This document shows, one piece after another, positions 16,846 through 25,774 of a stretch of DNA of 33,462 nucleotides. The DNA is taken from positions 49,630-83,091 of the forward strand of contig CAJUEX010000010.1 in NCBI GenBank assembly GCA_910585715.1. The letters are read 5' to 3'. A program made the position numbers and the translations under genes. The first letter of the stretch is position 1; each line of letters begins with the position of its first letter. Origin of the DNA: an uncultured Lachnospiraceae bacterium (GTDB taxonomy: Bacteria; Bacillota; Clostridia; Lachnospirales; Lachnospiraceae). A model generated the notes under the pieces. It was given only the letters and a program-made list of their open reading frames with translations, was not told where the DNA came from and ran no database searches.

Positions 16846-18048
16846 TTATTTTTTATAAACAAACTGCTCATATTCCCTTGGTTCTCTTATCTGTTCCGCT
16901 GCCGGAATATCATAAAAACCTATAGGCCGGCCTTCACAATAATCACACGCCTTAAGAAACTTCTTTTCCTTTAGTTCCTTTATCTCGGTTAACATATCTT
17001 CTTCTGAGACTGGCACTCCTTCATTAATTTCCTGTGGAACTGCCTGCAAAGCTGCTGCATTTCCTGCAAAGGGACATCCAAAAATTTTTCCATTTTTTAA
17101 TGATAACACACCTTTCATGCAACATGCATTATAAACCTTTCTATTTTCAGCCTCGCTTCTATTATGCTGATAAATATCCCCGCAGCGGACCCATTCTGTC
17201 ACTTTTGCAACTGTATAACAGATTTCATGCTTTTTAAGCAATTTTACGATTCCCTCTAAATTTACAGATACATTTCCATAATTACTAAGCTTAAATACAA
17301 CCCGCTTGTCTTTTATTTTTTTCAATTCTTCTTCTGCCGGAAGGATGGTCCCATTGGTATGAATCAAAATGTTCCCTATATTCTCATACTTCATAATTTC
17401 CAAAACATATTTGTGCCATTCCTTATTCATAAATGGCTCTCCACCCAATATATTTATATCTTTTATATATTTTACTTTTTTCAGTACCCTTACAAGACTG
17501 GTCATAACATCTTCATAATCTGCGTTTTGAGGATGTGAAAAATATTGCATTAAATTTGAACACTCTTTGCATTTTAAGCTGCACCTTTCCGTTATTACGA
17601 CGTCCAATCCCTCCAGAACCACATCATTATATTTAACAGCCTCCTGATTATATTGAATCTGTGCCAATACTCTGTTTACCTTGTTATATTCAGAATAATC
17701 CAGTTCCCTTCCCAGGTAAATGCTATAATACGGGGCAAATGTATGGATATTCTTTTGAAGCAGTTCCTGTTTTATTTCATCATAAAATACATCCGTACAT
17801 ATCAGCACGATTCCTGACTCATACTGTTTCCATTGTTCCGGCTCAATCACAGGTATTCCATTTACCGATTCCACATCTTTTTTCTTATCAATAATTCCCT
17901 TTACCTGTTTGTTTCGTTTTACTAATGTTTCTAACGTTTCTTTTCCAATTCTTCCATATCCGTATATCCAATACTCAGCCGAATCATCCTGACACCATTT
18001 TCTTTCTTTATCAAGCTTTTCTAAAGCCGGAAAAAATATTTTTTCCAT
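16846..18048 (-). CDS. radical SAM protein with N-terminal Rossmann-like module (copy 1)
   Basis: A protein of 400 residues. Residues about 25-110 form a dinucleotide-fold-like module: IYGYGRIGKETLE, VKGIIDKK, NGIPVIEPEQW, VLICTD. From about 148 a radical SAM barrel begins with the cluster motif C156-x3-C160-x2-C163 (ERCSLKCKECS), followed by ILGGEPFMN, which is the GGEP SAM-binding motif. C-terminal cysteines (ACCMKG, GKIFGCPFAG, C368-DY-C371) probably hold an auxiliary cluster as in SPASM/twitch enzymes. The substrate is unknown. It lies 9 bp after the tandem GT2 gene, whose C-terminus carries a similar Rossmann-like module. It is one of three paralogues in this block; all keep the three SAM-cluster cysteines and the C-terminal CDYC, so all look active. 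Confidence 0.9.
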   Translation of the reverse strand: MEKIFFPALEKLDKERKWCQDDSAEYWIYGYGRIGKETLETLVKRNKQVKGIIDKKKDVESVNGIPVIEPEQWKQYESGIVLICTDVFYDEIKQELLQKNIHTFAPYYSIYLGRELDYSEYNKVNRVLAQIQYNQEAVKYNDVVLEGLDVVITERCSLKCKECSNLMQYFSHPQNADYEDVMTSLVRVLKKVKYIKDINILGGEPFMNKEWHKYVLEIMKYENIGNILIHTNGTILPAEEELKKIKDKRVVFKLSNYGNVSVNLEGIVKLLKKHEICYTVAKVTEWVRCGDIYQHNRSEAENRKVYNACCMKGVLSLKNGKIFGCPFAGNAAALQAVPQEINEGVPVSEEDMLTEIKELKEKKFLKACDYCEGRPIGFYDIPAAEQIREPREYEQFVYKK

Positions 18049-18057
18049 ATCCTCATC

Positions 18058-20337
18058 TCATTCCTTCCACATTGCCTCAATATTTATATCTGCCATTTCC
18101 CTCCAGTGAAATTCCGTTTTTCTCAGACGCTCTTTTATTTCCTGTAAAACTGACTTTTTCACATAATATACGCCAATACCCACCTTGTTTTCTGACAGCT
18201 CATCTAGCTCCACCACTCTGATTCCTTCTGCTATAAGCTTTCGTGATAACAGACTTTCCTTATTTTTATCGATAAATCCTCCTGCTTTTAATTCCACACC
18301 CTTTTTTAATGCCAGCTGCAAAATATTTTTTAAAGCGCCTTTTCCAAAAACAGATGCCGGATAAATCCACAGTTCTCTTTGAAAATTTTCTGTTATCTGC
18401 TGCAGGTTTGTCCAGATTTGCTCCTCAATAAGCTCTTTATACCTAATATCATGCTGTTCGCTTATATCATTTGAATATATGGAATAAATCATTAATCTTA
18501 CGCTTTCCCAAAGAAGCGCTTTTCTTCTGTCCTCTATTGCAGGATTATCATATATCATATTGCAATAATTCTGAATGCAGAAAACAGCGCCTTCATACTG
18601 AATCTTTAAACCGGCATCTCTTGTCAGGGAATTTGTATTATAATTATATAAATATCCTATGTACGGCAGACAGCAAAGCCGCGCAGCAAATGAATAGACC
18701 TGCATATTGAACATATAGTCTTCATTCACTTTCATTTCCGCCGGACATGTAACATGAAAACGAAGAAGGTATTCTTTACTGTAAACAAATTGCCACATAG
18801 CCTGCATGTCCATTTGGGGAAATACTTTCTCCAAAAATTCCATTCCACTGAATTCCACCGCTTCTTCAAAAAGCTTTCTGTAAATTTTAGTACCATCTTC
18901 TCTGTTTTCCACATAACCAAACAAGTATCCGTCACATGTATGTTCATGGTCCCGAATATATCTGTAAACTTCAGTAAATTCACTTAATAGCTGGTCATCA
19001 CTATCTAAAAAAAACACATATTTTCCATCTGCTTCAGTCAGTCCAAGCATCCTGCAGGCACCCGGTCCCATATTTTCAGAATTATCAATTACCTTAATTT
19101 GCTTAAAGGACCTTTCTAAATTGCAGCAGACTTGATATGTATCATCTGTAGAGCAATCATTTATTATGATAATTTCAATATCATCCATCTCCAGCCTGTT
19201 TATACTTTCAATACAGGTCTGCAATTCCATTGAACGATTATAGACAGGTATGACAATAGACATATAAACTTCTTTTTTTTGTCTATGCTCATAAATAACT
19301 TTTGATTTCCAGAGCCCATATTCTTTTATTTTACTATATGTTCCTTCTTTCAACAGTCCGGGCATATTTTTATCTTCACTGCTGTTTTTCACCTGAAAAG
19401 ATAATAATCCCTGTCTAAGCATTTCATCATTTAAAATACCCTTTATCTTTACTTTCTTTTCCTCTTCACTCATAGTACAGTCTTTCCGGAAATAGCGATA
19501 GATAAGTTTTACTACTTCATTCACATATGCATGTTCAAATCCTTCTTTTATATCCCCGCAAAACACTTCCTGTTCTTCCAGAAAGCCTTTTACCTTCTCA
19601 AAAGTTGCTTTCGTTAGCTCATACATATTTTCTCTGAATCTTGTGGCTGATGAAATCGTTCCAGCCGAGAAATTATTGATGTAATATTTGTATAAGCACC
19701 TGTCAGTCACATAATACTTATGAATACATCTTACATAGGCAAGAACAAATTCCGAATCCTCTCCATGGCATAAGCCATGTGTAAATCTTAGATGATGTTC
19801 CTCAATAACAGACCTTTTAAACAGTTTGTCAAAAGGATACTCCCATCCTGTAATAATTCCATATTCCGAATAACGTATCCTTTTTGCAAATTGTGGTTGC
19901 AAGGCTTCCCCCGGCTCAAGGGCAGGCTTTATCAACAGATTTTCCTCTTCCTGTTCAGGTGTATCACACCTTGCAACAATATGTCCGCACAGCACCAGAT
20001 CAACGCCTGCCATTCCATCTACAAGCGCCTGAATTGCTCCCTTAAGCAGCATATCATCCCCATCCACAAACTGGATATACTTTCCCCTTGCTGCATCTAA
20101 TCCGGCATTTCTTGCTGCGGATACCCCTTGATTCTCCTGATGGAGCACTTCTATTCTATCGTCCTTTTTTTTATAAGACTCACAAATATTTCCGCTTTCA
20201 TCATCTGAACCATCATCTACCAAAATGACTTCTATATTCTTGTATGACTGGGACAGGATACTTTCTATACATCTGGCAATATACCGTTCAACCCTATAAA
20301 CGGGCACAATCACAGATACCATTTCTTTTGACATCAT
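18058..20337 (-). CDS. tandem GT2-GT2 glycosyltransferase with C-terminal Rossmann-like module
   Basis: A protein of 759 residues with two GT-A domains in one chain. The first starts at VSVIVPVYRVERY, with VDDGSDD and FVDGDD; the second starts near 359 with MSIVIPVYNRSMELQ, with INDCSTDD and LDSDD at 445-448. Both keep the aspartates for nucleotide-sugar and metal binding, so two successive sugar transfers by one polypeptide are possible. Residues about 660-755 hold a third module (VFGKGALKN, AGGFIDKNKES, IRVVELDEL) like the N-terminal module of the neighbouring radical SAM proteins. The start was placed at the ATG at 20337 because AAGGGGAAGC stands directly before it; a longer frame to 20376 has no good ribosome site. 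The gene lies between radical SAM copies 1 and 2. Confidence 0.9.
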   Translation of the reverse strand: MMSKEMVSVIVPVYRVERYIARCIESILSQSYKNIEVILVDDGSDDESGNICESYKKKDDRIEVLHQENQGVSAARNAGLDAARGKYIQFVDGDDMLLKGAIQALVDGMAGVDLVLCGHIVARCDTPEQEEENLLIKPALEPGEALQPQFAKRIRYSEYGIITGWEYPFDKLFKRSVIEEHHLRFTHGLCHGEDSEFVLAYVRCIHKYYVTDRCLYKYYINNFSAGTISSATRFRENMYELTKATFEKVKGFLEEQEVFCGDIKEGFEHAYVNEVVKLIYRYFRKDCTMSEEEKKVKIKGILNDEMLRQGLLSFQVKNSSEDKNMPGLLKEGTYSKIKEYGLWKSKVIYEHRQKKEVYMSIVIPVYNRSMELQTCIESINRLEMDDIEIIIINDCSTDDTYQVCCNLERSFKQIKVIDNSENMGPGACRMLGLTEADGKYVFFLDSDDQLLSEFTEVYRYIRDHEHTCDGYLFGYVENREDGTKIYRKLFEEAVEFSGMEFLEKVFPQMDMQAMWQFVYSKEYLLRFHVTCPAEMKVNEDYMFNMQVYSFAARLCCLPYIGYLYNYNTNSLTRDAGLKIQYEGAVFCIQNYCNMIYDNPAIEDRRKALLWESVRLMIYSIYSNDISEQHDIRYKELIEEQIWTNLQQITENFQRELWIYPASVFGKGALKNILQLALKKGVELKAGGFIDKNKESLLSRKLIAEGIRVVELDELSENKVGIGVYYVKKSVLQEIKERLRKTEFHWREMADINIEAMWKE

Positions 20338-20423
20338 GCTTCCCCTTACCAACTCTTTTTCTTTTCTGCCATTCATTGTTTCTTTATCATAACAATTCCA
20401 TGCAGCATTTACTCTAAATATGT

Positions 20424-21641
20424 TTATGACAAAATAGGCTGTCCATCAAAACCAAGCACCTGTTCTGCCTGTATGCCCACCGGAATATGTTTTGACTTCC
20501 AATCCTTTCCGTTGCAATAATCACATGCAGTAGGCGCAGTTGCCTTATTATTCAGAAACTCCATAAATTTTATTTTGTATTCTTCCTCCGAAAGGTCCCT
20601 CCTGAATAAATCAAAATAGTCCCCCTCTTTTACCGGAAAGGCTTTCAGAGCCACTCCGCATGCTGAACGTGCACAATAATGCAATTGTCCGTACATCAGT
20701 TGAAAGCACCCGTCAAAAATGCATTTATGAAATAAGGTATTGTTTTGGTCAGCAGCCCTGTTACGACATTGTAAATTACCAAGGTCTTTCCATATTCTCT
20801 CGTTGACAATATTATAGTCGATTCCATGTTCTTTAAGCTTATCACTTAATTCGGTTACCTTTTGATTCTTCACTTCATAATTGCTTATGCTGATAAAAAC
20901 CTTACTGTCCTTTAATGATTTTATCTGCTCATCATCAGGTATTACCGTAGCATTGGTAAATACTGTTACATTTTTTACTTTATCCTGCTTTACCAGCCAC
21001 TCTATTATGGAATACACTTCCATATTCACAAAAGGCTCGCCTCCTACCACTGAAACCCTCTCTATGCAGGACACATTTTCCAACAATCTTTCCATTGATT
21101 TTAAATTTGTATTACTGTCAATATGCTTAGGCTCTTTAAAATACTGCATTAGATTAATACAGTCTTTGCACTTCAACGAACATCGCTCCGTTATGATAAG
21201 ACCAATATTTTTGATTGTGATATTATCCTCTTTTACGATATATTCAGCAGTATGCCTCATATAAGATTCTATATATTCCTTAACCTGATAATGGGAAACA
21301 GAAAAATCATATTTTGTAATGTCAATTTCTCCCACCAGCTCTCTGCTGTTGGTCAACAGACTGTAGCCAAAATCATTTAACTGAATTTCAATTTCCCGAT
21401 GTATGGATATGGCTACCACAAATAATGGCTCCAGCCCCTCATCCTTAATTTCCCATAAAGCTTTCACTGGCTTTTCGTGAAGCCTCCCGCCTAACTTTGC
21501 TTCGTTGTTATCACAAAAGCAATACACGGAAATGCCTTGGGCGGATAAAGCATATTCCACCACTTCCCCCACAATTCCCGCTCCAAATATAATGATTTTC
21601 TTTCCCTGTTTTTCATAATTACGAATTTCATCAATCTTCAT
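20424..21641 (-). CDS. radical SAM protein with N-terminal Rossmann-like module (copy 2)
   Basis: A protein of 405 residues. The N-terminal module reads IIIFGAGIVGEVVEYAL, VYCFCDNNEAKLGGRL, PLFVVAIS. The radical SAM motif is C154-x3-C158-x2-C161 (ERCSLKCKDCIN), followed by VVGGEPFVNME. C-terminal cysteines include KCIFDGCF, YCARSACG and CDYCNG. The start was set at 21641, eleven bases inside the end of copy 3, with AAGGAAAAAGAG before the ATG; the open frame extends 22 codons further, but that part only overlaps copy 3 in another frame. Copies 1 and 2 are closer to each other in the cluster region (LMQYF after the cysteines) than to copy 3. Reaction unknown. Confidence 0.9.
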   Translation of the reverse strand: MKIDEIRNYEKQGKKIIIFGAGIVGEVVEYALSAQGISVYCFCDNNEAKLGGRLHEKPVKALWEIKDEGLEPLFVVAISIHREIEIQLNDFGYSLLTNSRELVGEIDITKYDFSVSHYQVKEYIESYMRHTAEYIVKEDNITIKNIGLIITERCSLKCKDCINLMQYFKEPKHIDSNTNLKSMERLLENVSCIERVSVVGGEPFVNMEVYSIIEWLVKQDKVKNVTVFTNATVIPDDEQIKSLKDSKVFISISNYEVKNQKVTELSDKLKEHGIDYNIVNERIWKDLGNLQCRNRAADQNNTLFHKCIFDGCFQLMYGQLHYCARSACGVALKAFPVKEGDYFDLFRRDLSEEEYKIKFMEFLNNKATAPTACDYCNGKDWKSKHIPVGIQAEQVLGFDGQPILS

Positions 21642-22818
21642 GCTCTTTTTCCTTCTCCAGCTGTACCGCCGGTTGAATATTATTTCTAGCTCCGCTGCAA
21701 TAATCACACAATATTATGGAATCGATATTAAATAAATAATGTTTTAAATCCCTTTTCAATTCATCATTGCTTTTTTTGCTGTTTCTAATCTCAATATAAT
21801 CCTCATTTTCTTTTATTTCCACTCCGTTCAGCTTACCTATTTCAGCTGCATGCAGACATCTGTAAATCCTGCCGTCCAGCATTCCCTGAGATTTGCTGAA
21901 AGCACAATCCCTAAAAAGCTGTGCAAGCTCTATAGGAGTATAATTTCGTTTTACCGGTTGTCCCATATCAAGCCAGAAATCAAGCTTTTGTATATAATAG
22001 TTAATATGATGTTCTTCAAAAAATTCCTTCAGCTGATTTATCTTTTGTGTTTCCAAATCATAATCACTTATCCGAACCCGTACTTTATCCAGCTGTAATG
22101 CTTTTATTGCTGTTTCACTGGGAAACACTGTTCCGTTACTAACAACGGAAATTTCATCTATATATTCCTGTGCTTGAAAGAAATCCAGCAGTTTATCCAA
22201 TTCCTTATATAAAAAGGGCTCCCCGCCTACAATAACAAGTTCGATGATGCGGTCCACTACCTTGCCGATTTTCTTAAAATCTTCAATAATATCTTCTGCA
22301 GGATAAGTATTTCTTTTGGATAAATACGGAACCAACGCGGAACAATCTTTACATCTTAAATTGCAGACTTCTGATATGGTCAAATCAAAAGTAGGCAAAA
22401 TAATCTCATCCTCTTTCTGATATTCATCCACATAATACTGATATTTCTTTTTATAATCTTCTACAGCAAGCTTATCAAAAGAAATATCTTCACTGGAAAT
22501 ATCATGATTCTGTATGAAATCACTGATTTCATACACCTTAATATTCGGATAGGCCTCCAGAAATTGTATGATACTGTTAAATGCCCTTGTTCCGGTAACC
22601 AGAACAGACAGCTTTTCTTCCTTTAAGGCATCTTCCGGTTTCATAACTGTGTATCCGCAAAAATCCCAATCATATTTGAACCTGTCGCAGACTCCCCATA
22701 CAGTCACTTGATTTTTCTTTAATAAAGACAATAAAATCTCTCCTCCGATAGAGGCTCCGTATATAAGTAATTTTTCACTTGCTATTTCTTCCTGTAATGA
22801 AAATGGATAAATTTTCAT
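21631..22818 (-). CDS. radical SAM protein with N-terminal Rossmann-like module (copy 3)
   Basis: A protein of 395 residues. The N-terminal module reads LLIYGASIGGEILLSLL, VWGVCDRF, SVLVTGTR. The radical SAM motif is C152-x3-C156-x2-C159 (EVCNLRCKDCS), followed by IVGGEPFLY. Near the C-terminus RDCAFSKSQG, RIYRCLHAAE and CDYCSG supply further cysteines for an auxiliary cluster. GGGAGGAAA precedes the ATG, and the gene follows the thiamine carboligase gene by 20 bp, so the two are surely co-transcribed. In glycan loci such enzymes could carry out radical dehydration, deamination or epimerisation of a sugar nucleotide, or modify a peptide; nothing in the sequence decides between these. Confidence 0.9.
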   Translation of the reverse strand: MKIYPFSLQEEIASEKLLIYGASIGGEILLSLLKKNQVTVWGVCDRFKYDWDFCGYTVMKPEDALKEEKLSVLVTGTRAFNSIIQFLEAYPNIKVYEISDFIQNHDISSEDISFDKLAVEDYKKKYQYYVDEYQKEDEIILPTFDLTISEVCNLRCKDCSALVPYLSKRNTYPAEDIIEDFKKIGKVVDRIIELVIVGGEPFLYKELDKLLDFFQAQEYIDEISVVSNGTVFPSETAIKALQLDKVRVRISDYDLETQKINQLKEFFEEHHINYYIQKLDFWLDMGQPVKRNYTPIELAQLFRDCAFSKSQGMLDGRIYRCLHAAEIGKLNGVEIKENEDYIEIRNSKKSNDELKRDLKHYLFNIDSIILCDYCSGARNNIQPAVQLEKEKEHED

Positions 22819-22838
22819 ATGTCTTCTTTCCTCCCTGA

Positions 22839-24593
22839 TTAATCTCTTTCATCCATATATGGCCACATATTTTCCAACTGTCCCGACTGCATGCTGCCAT
22901 CCGGCAGAACCATTGCTTTTACTCTGGGCCAGACTGTCTCATCCGGCGAGGTAAAGACTTCGCAAAGCATTGGTTCATCATCAGCCAGAATCTGCGGCAG
23001 AATCCGAAGCATTTCTTCATTATCTGCCATAGTATATGTCCTGAACCCATAAGCTCTTGCCACTGCACTAATATCCGGAATGGTAAATCCGCTTTCCACA
23101 CTGCTGGCTACATATCTGCCCTTAAAATTCCCCCGCTGCATATTCCTTATGCTGGCATATCCCCCATTGTTCAAAACAAACATTTTAATGGGCAATTTCA
23201 ATCGGTGCATTGTTTCTAATTCCTGAATATTTAATTGAAAGGCGCCGTCTCCATTGATTAAAATCGTCCGACTTCTGTCATTGGCAATACATGACCCAAT
23301 GGAATATGGCAGACCAAATCCCATGGAACCAAGTCCCGCTGCATGCTTCATTTTTTGTCCCTGTTTTATTTTAAATGCCTGGCAGGTAATCTCCGCCGCC
23401 CCACCGGAGCTTTCCGGTACAATTACATCATCTGCCCTTAACAGCTTGGAAAGTTCATCAATAAAATAATAAGCGCTGACATATGCCCCCGTATCCTTAT
23501 GCTTCTCTGTAACCGTTGGATAATCTGCCCTGAGAGCCTTACAGCAGGCAATCCAGTCTTTCCAGTCCGGCATGCTTTCTTCCTTTACATTCTCCATAAA
23601 GCATGTAAGAAACTCGCCGGCATCCGAAGCTATCTCCACTTCCTTGGGCATTTCCATCCTGTTTATTTCATGTACATCAATATCAACAATTACTTTTTTG
23701 GCATTCTTTGCAAACAGTGCATCATTAAATGCTGTAATACTGGTATCCAGCCTGCTTCCTATAGAAATCAGCAAATCTGCTTTTTGCAGAATCTTATTTG
23801 CTCCTCTGTCTCCCATAATGCCCGGATGTCCTGCATAAAATGGATATTTTTCATCAAACATATCCATGGATTTCCATGTAGTGAGAACCGGTGCCTTTAT
23901 CTTTTCCAGAAGCTGTACAAAAGCCTCTGTTGCTCCCGATAGATAAATACCATTTCCCGCAAGAAACAATGGCGCTTTTGCTTCCTTTAACAATTCGGTC
24001 ACCTTTAAAACCTGATTGGAAATATCAGCCTTCTCTATTTTTTCCGGAGCGAACCCCTTTAAGCTTGTTTCATCGATGACCGTTCCCTGTACATCTAAAG
24101 GCACAGAAAGCCACACGGGTCCCGGGCGTCCTGTAGTACACTCATAATAAGCCCTTTCCAAATGATACCGTATTTCTGTAGGTTCCATAATCTGTACCGC
24201 ATACTTTGTAATAGGCTTTACCATGTCGATTATCTGAACCTCCTGGGAACCAATCTGTCTTACCTGTTTATTGCCCACTAAGTCCGCCCTTTTTGACTGC
24301 CCGGACAAGACAAACATAGGAGTAGAATCAATCCAGCCTGCAGTAACGCCTGTAATAGCATTGGTAGCACCCGGACCGGATGTAACCAAAAGGCAGCCCG
24401 GCTTATTCGTATGCTGCCCATAAGCCTCTGCCGCAATAGCTGCCCCCTGCTCATGCTGGAAACATATATAGTCTATGCCTGAATTTCCCATGGAATCAAG
24501 TAAATGCATAGCACCACCGCCCGGCAGCATGAAAATCTCTTCTATGCCTTTTTCCTTTAGAAAATCCATAACATAATCAGATACCTTAATCAT
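22839..24593 (-). CDS. thiamine-diphosphate carboligase (acetolactate-synthase-like, YerE-like by context)
   Basis: A protein of 584 residues with the three-domain order of the acetohydroxyacid synthase superfamily. The N-terminal PYR domain has the catalytic glutamate in CFQHEQGAAIAAEAYG (E48) and LLVTSGPGATNAITG; a central domain follows; the C-terminal PP domain has NGDGAFQLN (G448-D449-G450) and, further on, the NN that ends the thiamine motif. It is not an ordinary branched-chain amino-acid enzyme by context: no ilvN or ilvC is adjacent, and it sits in a CDP-sugar cluster. YerE of Yersinia, a member of this superfamily, adds a two-carbon acetyl unit from pyruvate to C4 of CDP-4-keto-3,6-dideoxyglucose. 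I infer the same type of reaction here. GGAGGATAATTAAAATG gives a strong start. Confidence 0.85.
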   Translation of the reverse strand: MIKVSDYVMDFLKEKGIEEIFMLPGGGAMHLLDSMGNSGIDYICFQHEQGAAIAAEAYGQHTNKPGCLLVTSGPGATNAITGVTAGWIDSTPMFVLSGQSKRADLVGNKQVRQIGSQEVQIIDMVKPITKYAVQIMEPTEIRYHLERAYYECTTGRPGPVWLSVPLDVQGTVIDETSLKGFAPEKIEKADISNQVLKVTELLKEAKAPLFLAGNGIYLSGATEAFVQLLEKIKAPVLTTWKSMDMFDEKYPFYAGHPGIMGDRGANKILQKADLLISIGSRLDTSITAFNDALFAKNAKKVIVDIDVHEINRMEMPKEVEIASDAGEFLTCFMENVKEESMPDWKDWIACCKALRADYPTVTEKHKDTGAYVSAYYFIDELSKLLRADDVIVPESSGGAAEITCQAFKIKQGQKMKHAAGLGSMGFGLPYSIGSCIANDRSRTILINGDGAFQLNIQELETMHRLKLPIKMFVLNNGGYASIRNMQRGNFKGRYVASSVESGFTIPDISAVARAYGFRTYTMADNEEMLRILPQILADDEPMLCEVFTSPDETVWPRVKAMVLPDGSMQSGQLENMWPYMDERD

Positions 24594-24669
24594 TTTAATT
24601 ATCCTCCAAAACTACTTTATTGTTCATCCTTTTCTTTCTGTTTTTTCTATTTATGGCATTTATAACATC

Positions 24670-25599
24670 CTAAATCATCCCATACATTTCTGCCCGCATA
24701 TAATCCTTTTCACCGTTTAATAGCTTCAGGATATCATACTGCCTGCACTCATCTGCCCCGGCCATTGCCATATGATTAAAGAAATTCCATGTATTTCCAT
24801 CATATTTGTTTTGTGCATATCCATTTCTGAGAATAGGAAAATAGATGACCTGTTCTTCCCTGCAGGGAATGGTGGAAAATCCAATTTTATTCTTGTAAGG
24901 CAGTGAAAGAAAATCTTCCAGTTCCTCTTTTTTATCTATAATTGCTTCAATAAACAGATTTTCATAATTCAGGCGTTTTTTTCTTTTTTCCCACATAACG
25001 GAAGCTGATTCAAAATCCGTATAGTGGTTAAAATACAAAGTCACATCTTCCAACCCCGCCACAGGATAATTTCGTTTCAATACCGGTTCATAGCCCTCTC
25101 TGATATAATGGAGGGGAAGCTTCATATAAAAATCAAAGTGGTTCAAAAGCCTGAAATAGTCCTTTGGCTCCATAAACATGTTGATAAATGGCGATAAAAA
25201 TTCCATCCCCAGCGAATTATAGGTATAACCTCCCCAGCAGTTATGGGATATAATGCTTATCCGGCTTTCTTTTACCTTAATCCATCTCTTCAAGTCAAAG
25301 CAGGGCAGTCCAAAAACCTTTATAGGAATCACCTTCCAGGAAGGAATCTTTAACATATTTAATATATTTGCAATCATGGCAGGATCCGTCTGGTTCATAT
25401 TTATCAGATAATCATATTCTCTCACCAGAAGCTCTTCTACACCGATAACCTCAATCCCATCCAGGGAGCGCAGCAGATTTTCTTCATTCAGCAAAATAGC
25501 TTCTATTTCCATATTTCCCTTTCGCACTTCAGGCTCAAGCCATTTTGAAAATCTATCATACTCAGTGCCAAATCCCCATACAATTACCTTTTCTGACAT
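24670..25599 (-). CDS. DUF1919-family exopolysaccharide-locus protein with N-terminal Rossmann-like module
   Basis: A protein of 309 residues. An N-terminal module (VIVWGFGTEYDRFSKWL, EAILLNEE, IEVIGVEEL) resembles that of the three radical SAM proteins. The C-terminal two thirds match DUF1919: ISIISHNCWGGYTYN, LGMEFLSPFINMFMEPKDYFR, then a long region ending FFNHMAMAGADECRQYDILKLLNGE. DUF1919 proteins are found in capsule and exopolysaccharide loci and are presumed to be transferases, without biochemical proof that I know of. The start was placed at the ATG at 25599, which has GGGAGGAGAGG at good distance; seven extra upstream codons overlap that ribosome site. It is the first gene of the long minus-strand block ending at rfbG. 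Confidence 0.85.
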   Translation of the reverse strand: MSEKVIVWGFGTEYDRFSKWLEPEVRKGNMEIEAILLNEENLLRSLDGIEVIGVEELLVREYDYLINMNQTDPAMIANILNMLKIPSWKVIPIKVFGLPCFDLKRWIKVKESRISIISHNCWGGYTYNSLGMEFLSPFINMFMEPKDYFRLLNHFDFYMKLPLHYIREGYEPVLKRNYPVAGLEDVTLYFNHYTDFESASVMWEKRKKRLNYENLFIEAIIDKKEELEDFLSLPYKNKIGFSTIPCREEQVIYFPILRNGYAQNKYDGNTWNFFNHMAMAGADECRQYDILKLLNGEKDYMRAEMYGMI

Positions 25600-25774
25600 T
25601 TCCCTCTCCTCCCGGAACATTTTTACTATTAGGTTTATTTTACCCCATATCGTAACCTATTTCCATTAAAATCTTATCTTTTCTTTTTTGGAAAACTATT
25701 ATATAATATTTGCCAAAGCAAACTATTCAGGCATTGCAAAATAGATTGCTATTTACTATCAAAGGAGGCTGCAC
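25600..25774. promoter_or_regulatory. divergent intergenic region with TATAAT boxes on both strands
   Basis: This 175-bp AT-rich gap separates the DUF1919 gene (minus) from the helical-protein gene (plus). TATAAT is present on the plus strand at 25702-25707 and, overlapping it, on the minus strand at 25703-25698 (the core is the palindrome ATTATATAAT). No convincing -35 hexamer is at the right distance on either strand. A second minus-strand candidate -10 (TAAAAT) lies closer to the DUF1919 start. No operator or riboswitch was recognised. Confidence 0.35.

Noticed and set aside
22839..24593. Housekeeping acetolactate synthase for valine and isoleucine
   Set aside because: No small subunit or ilvC gene is nearby, and the gene is embedded between radical SAM and DUF1919 genes in a CDP-sugar block. 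Not fully excluded without a tree.
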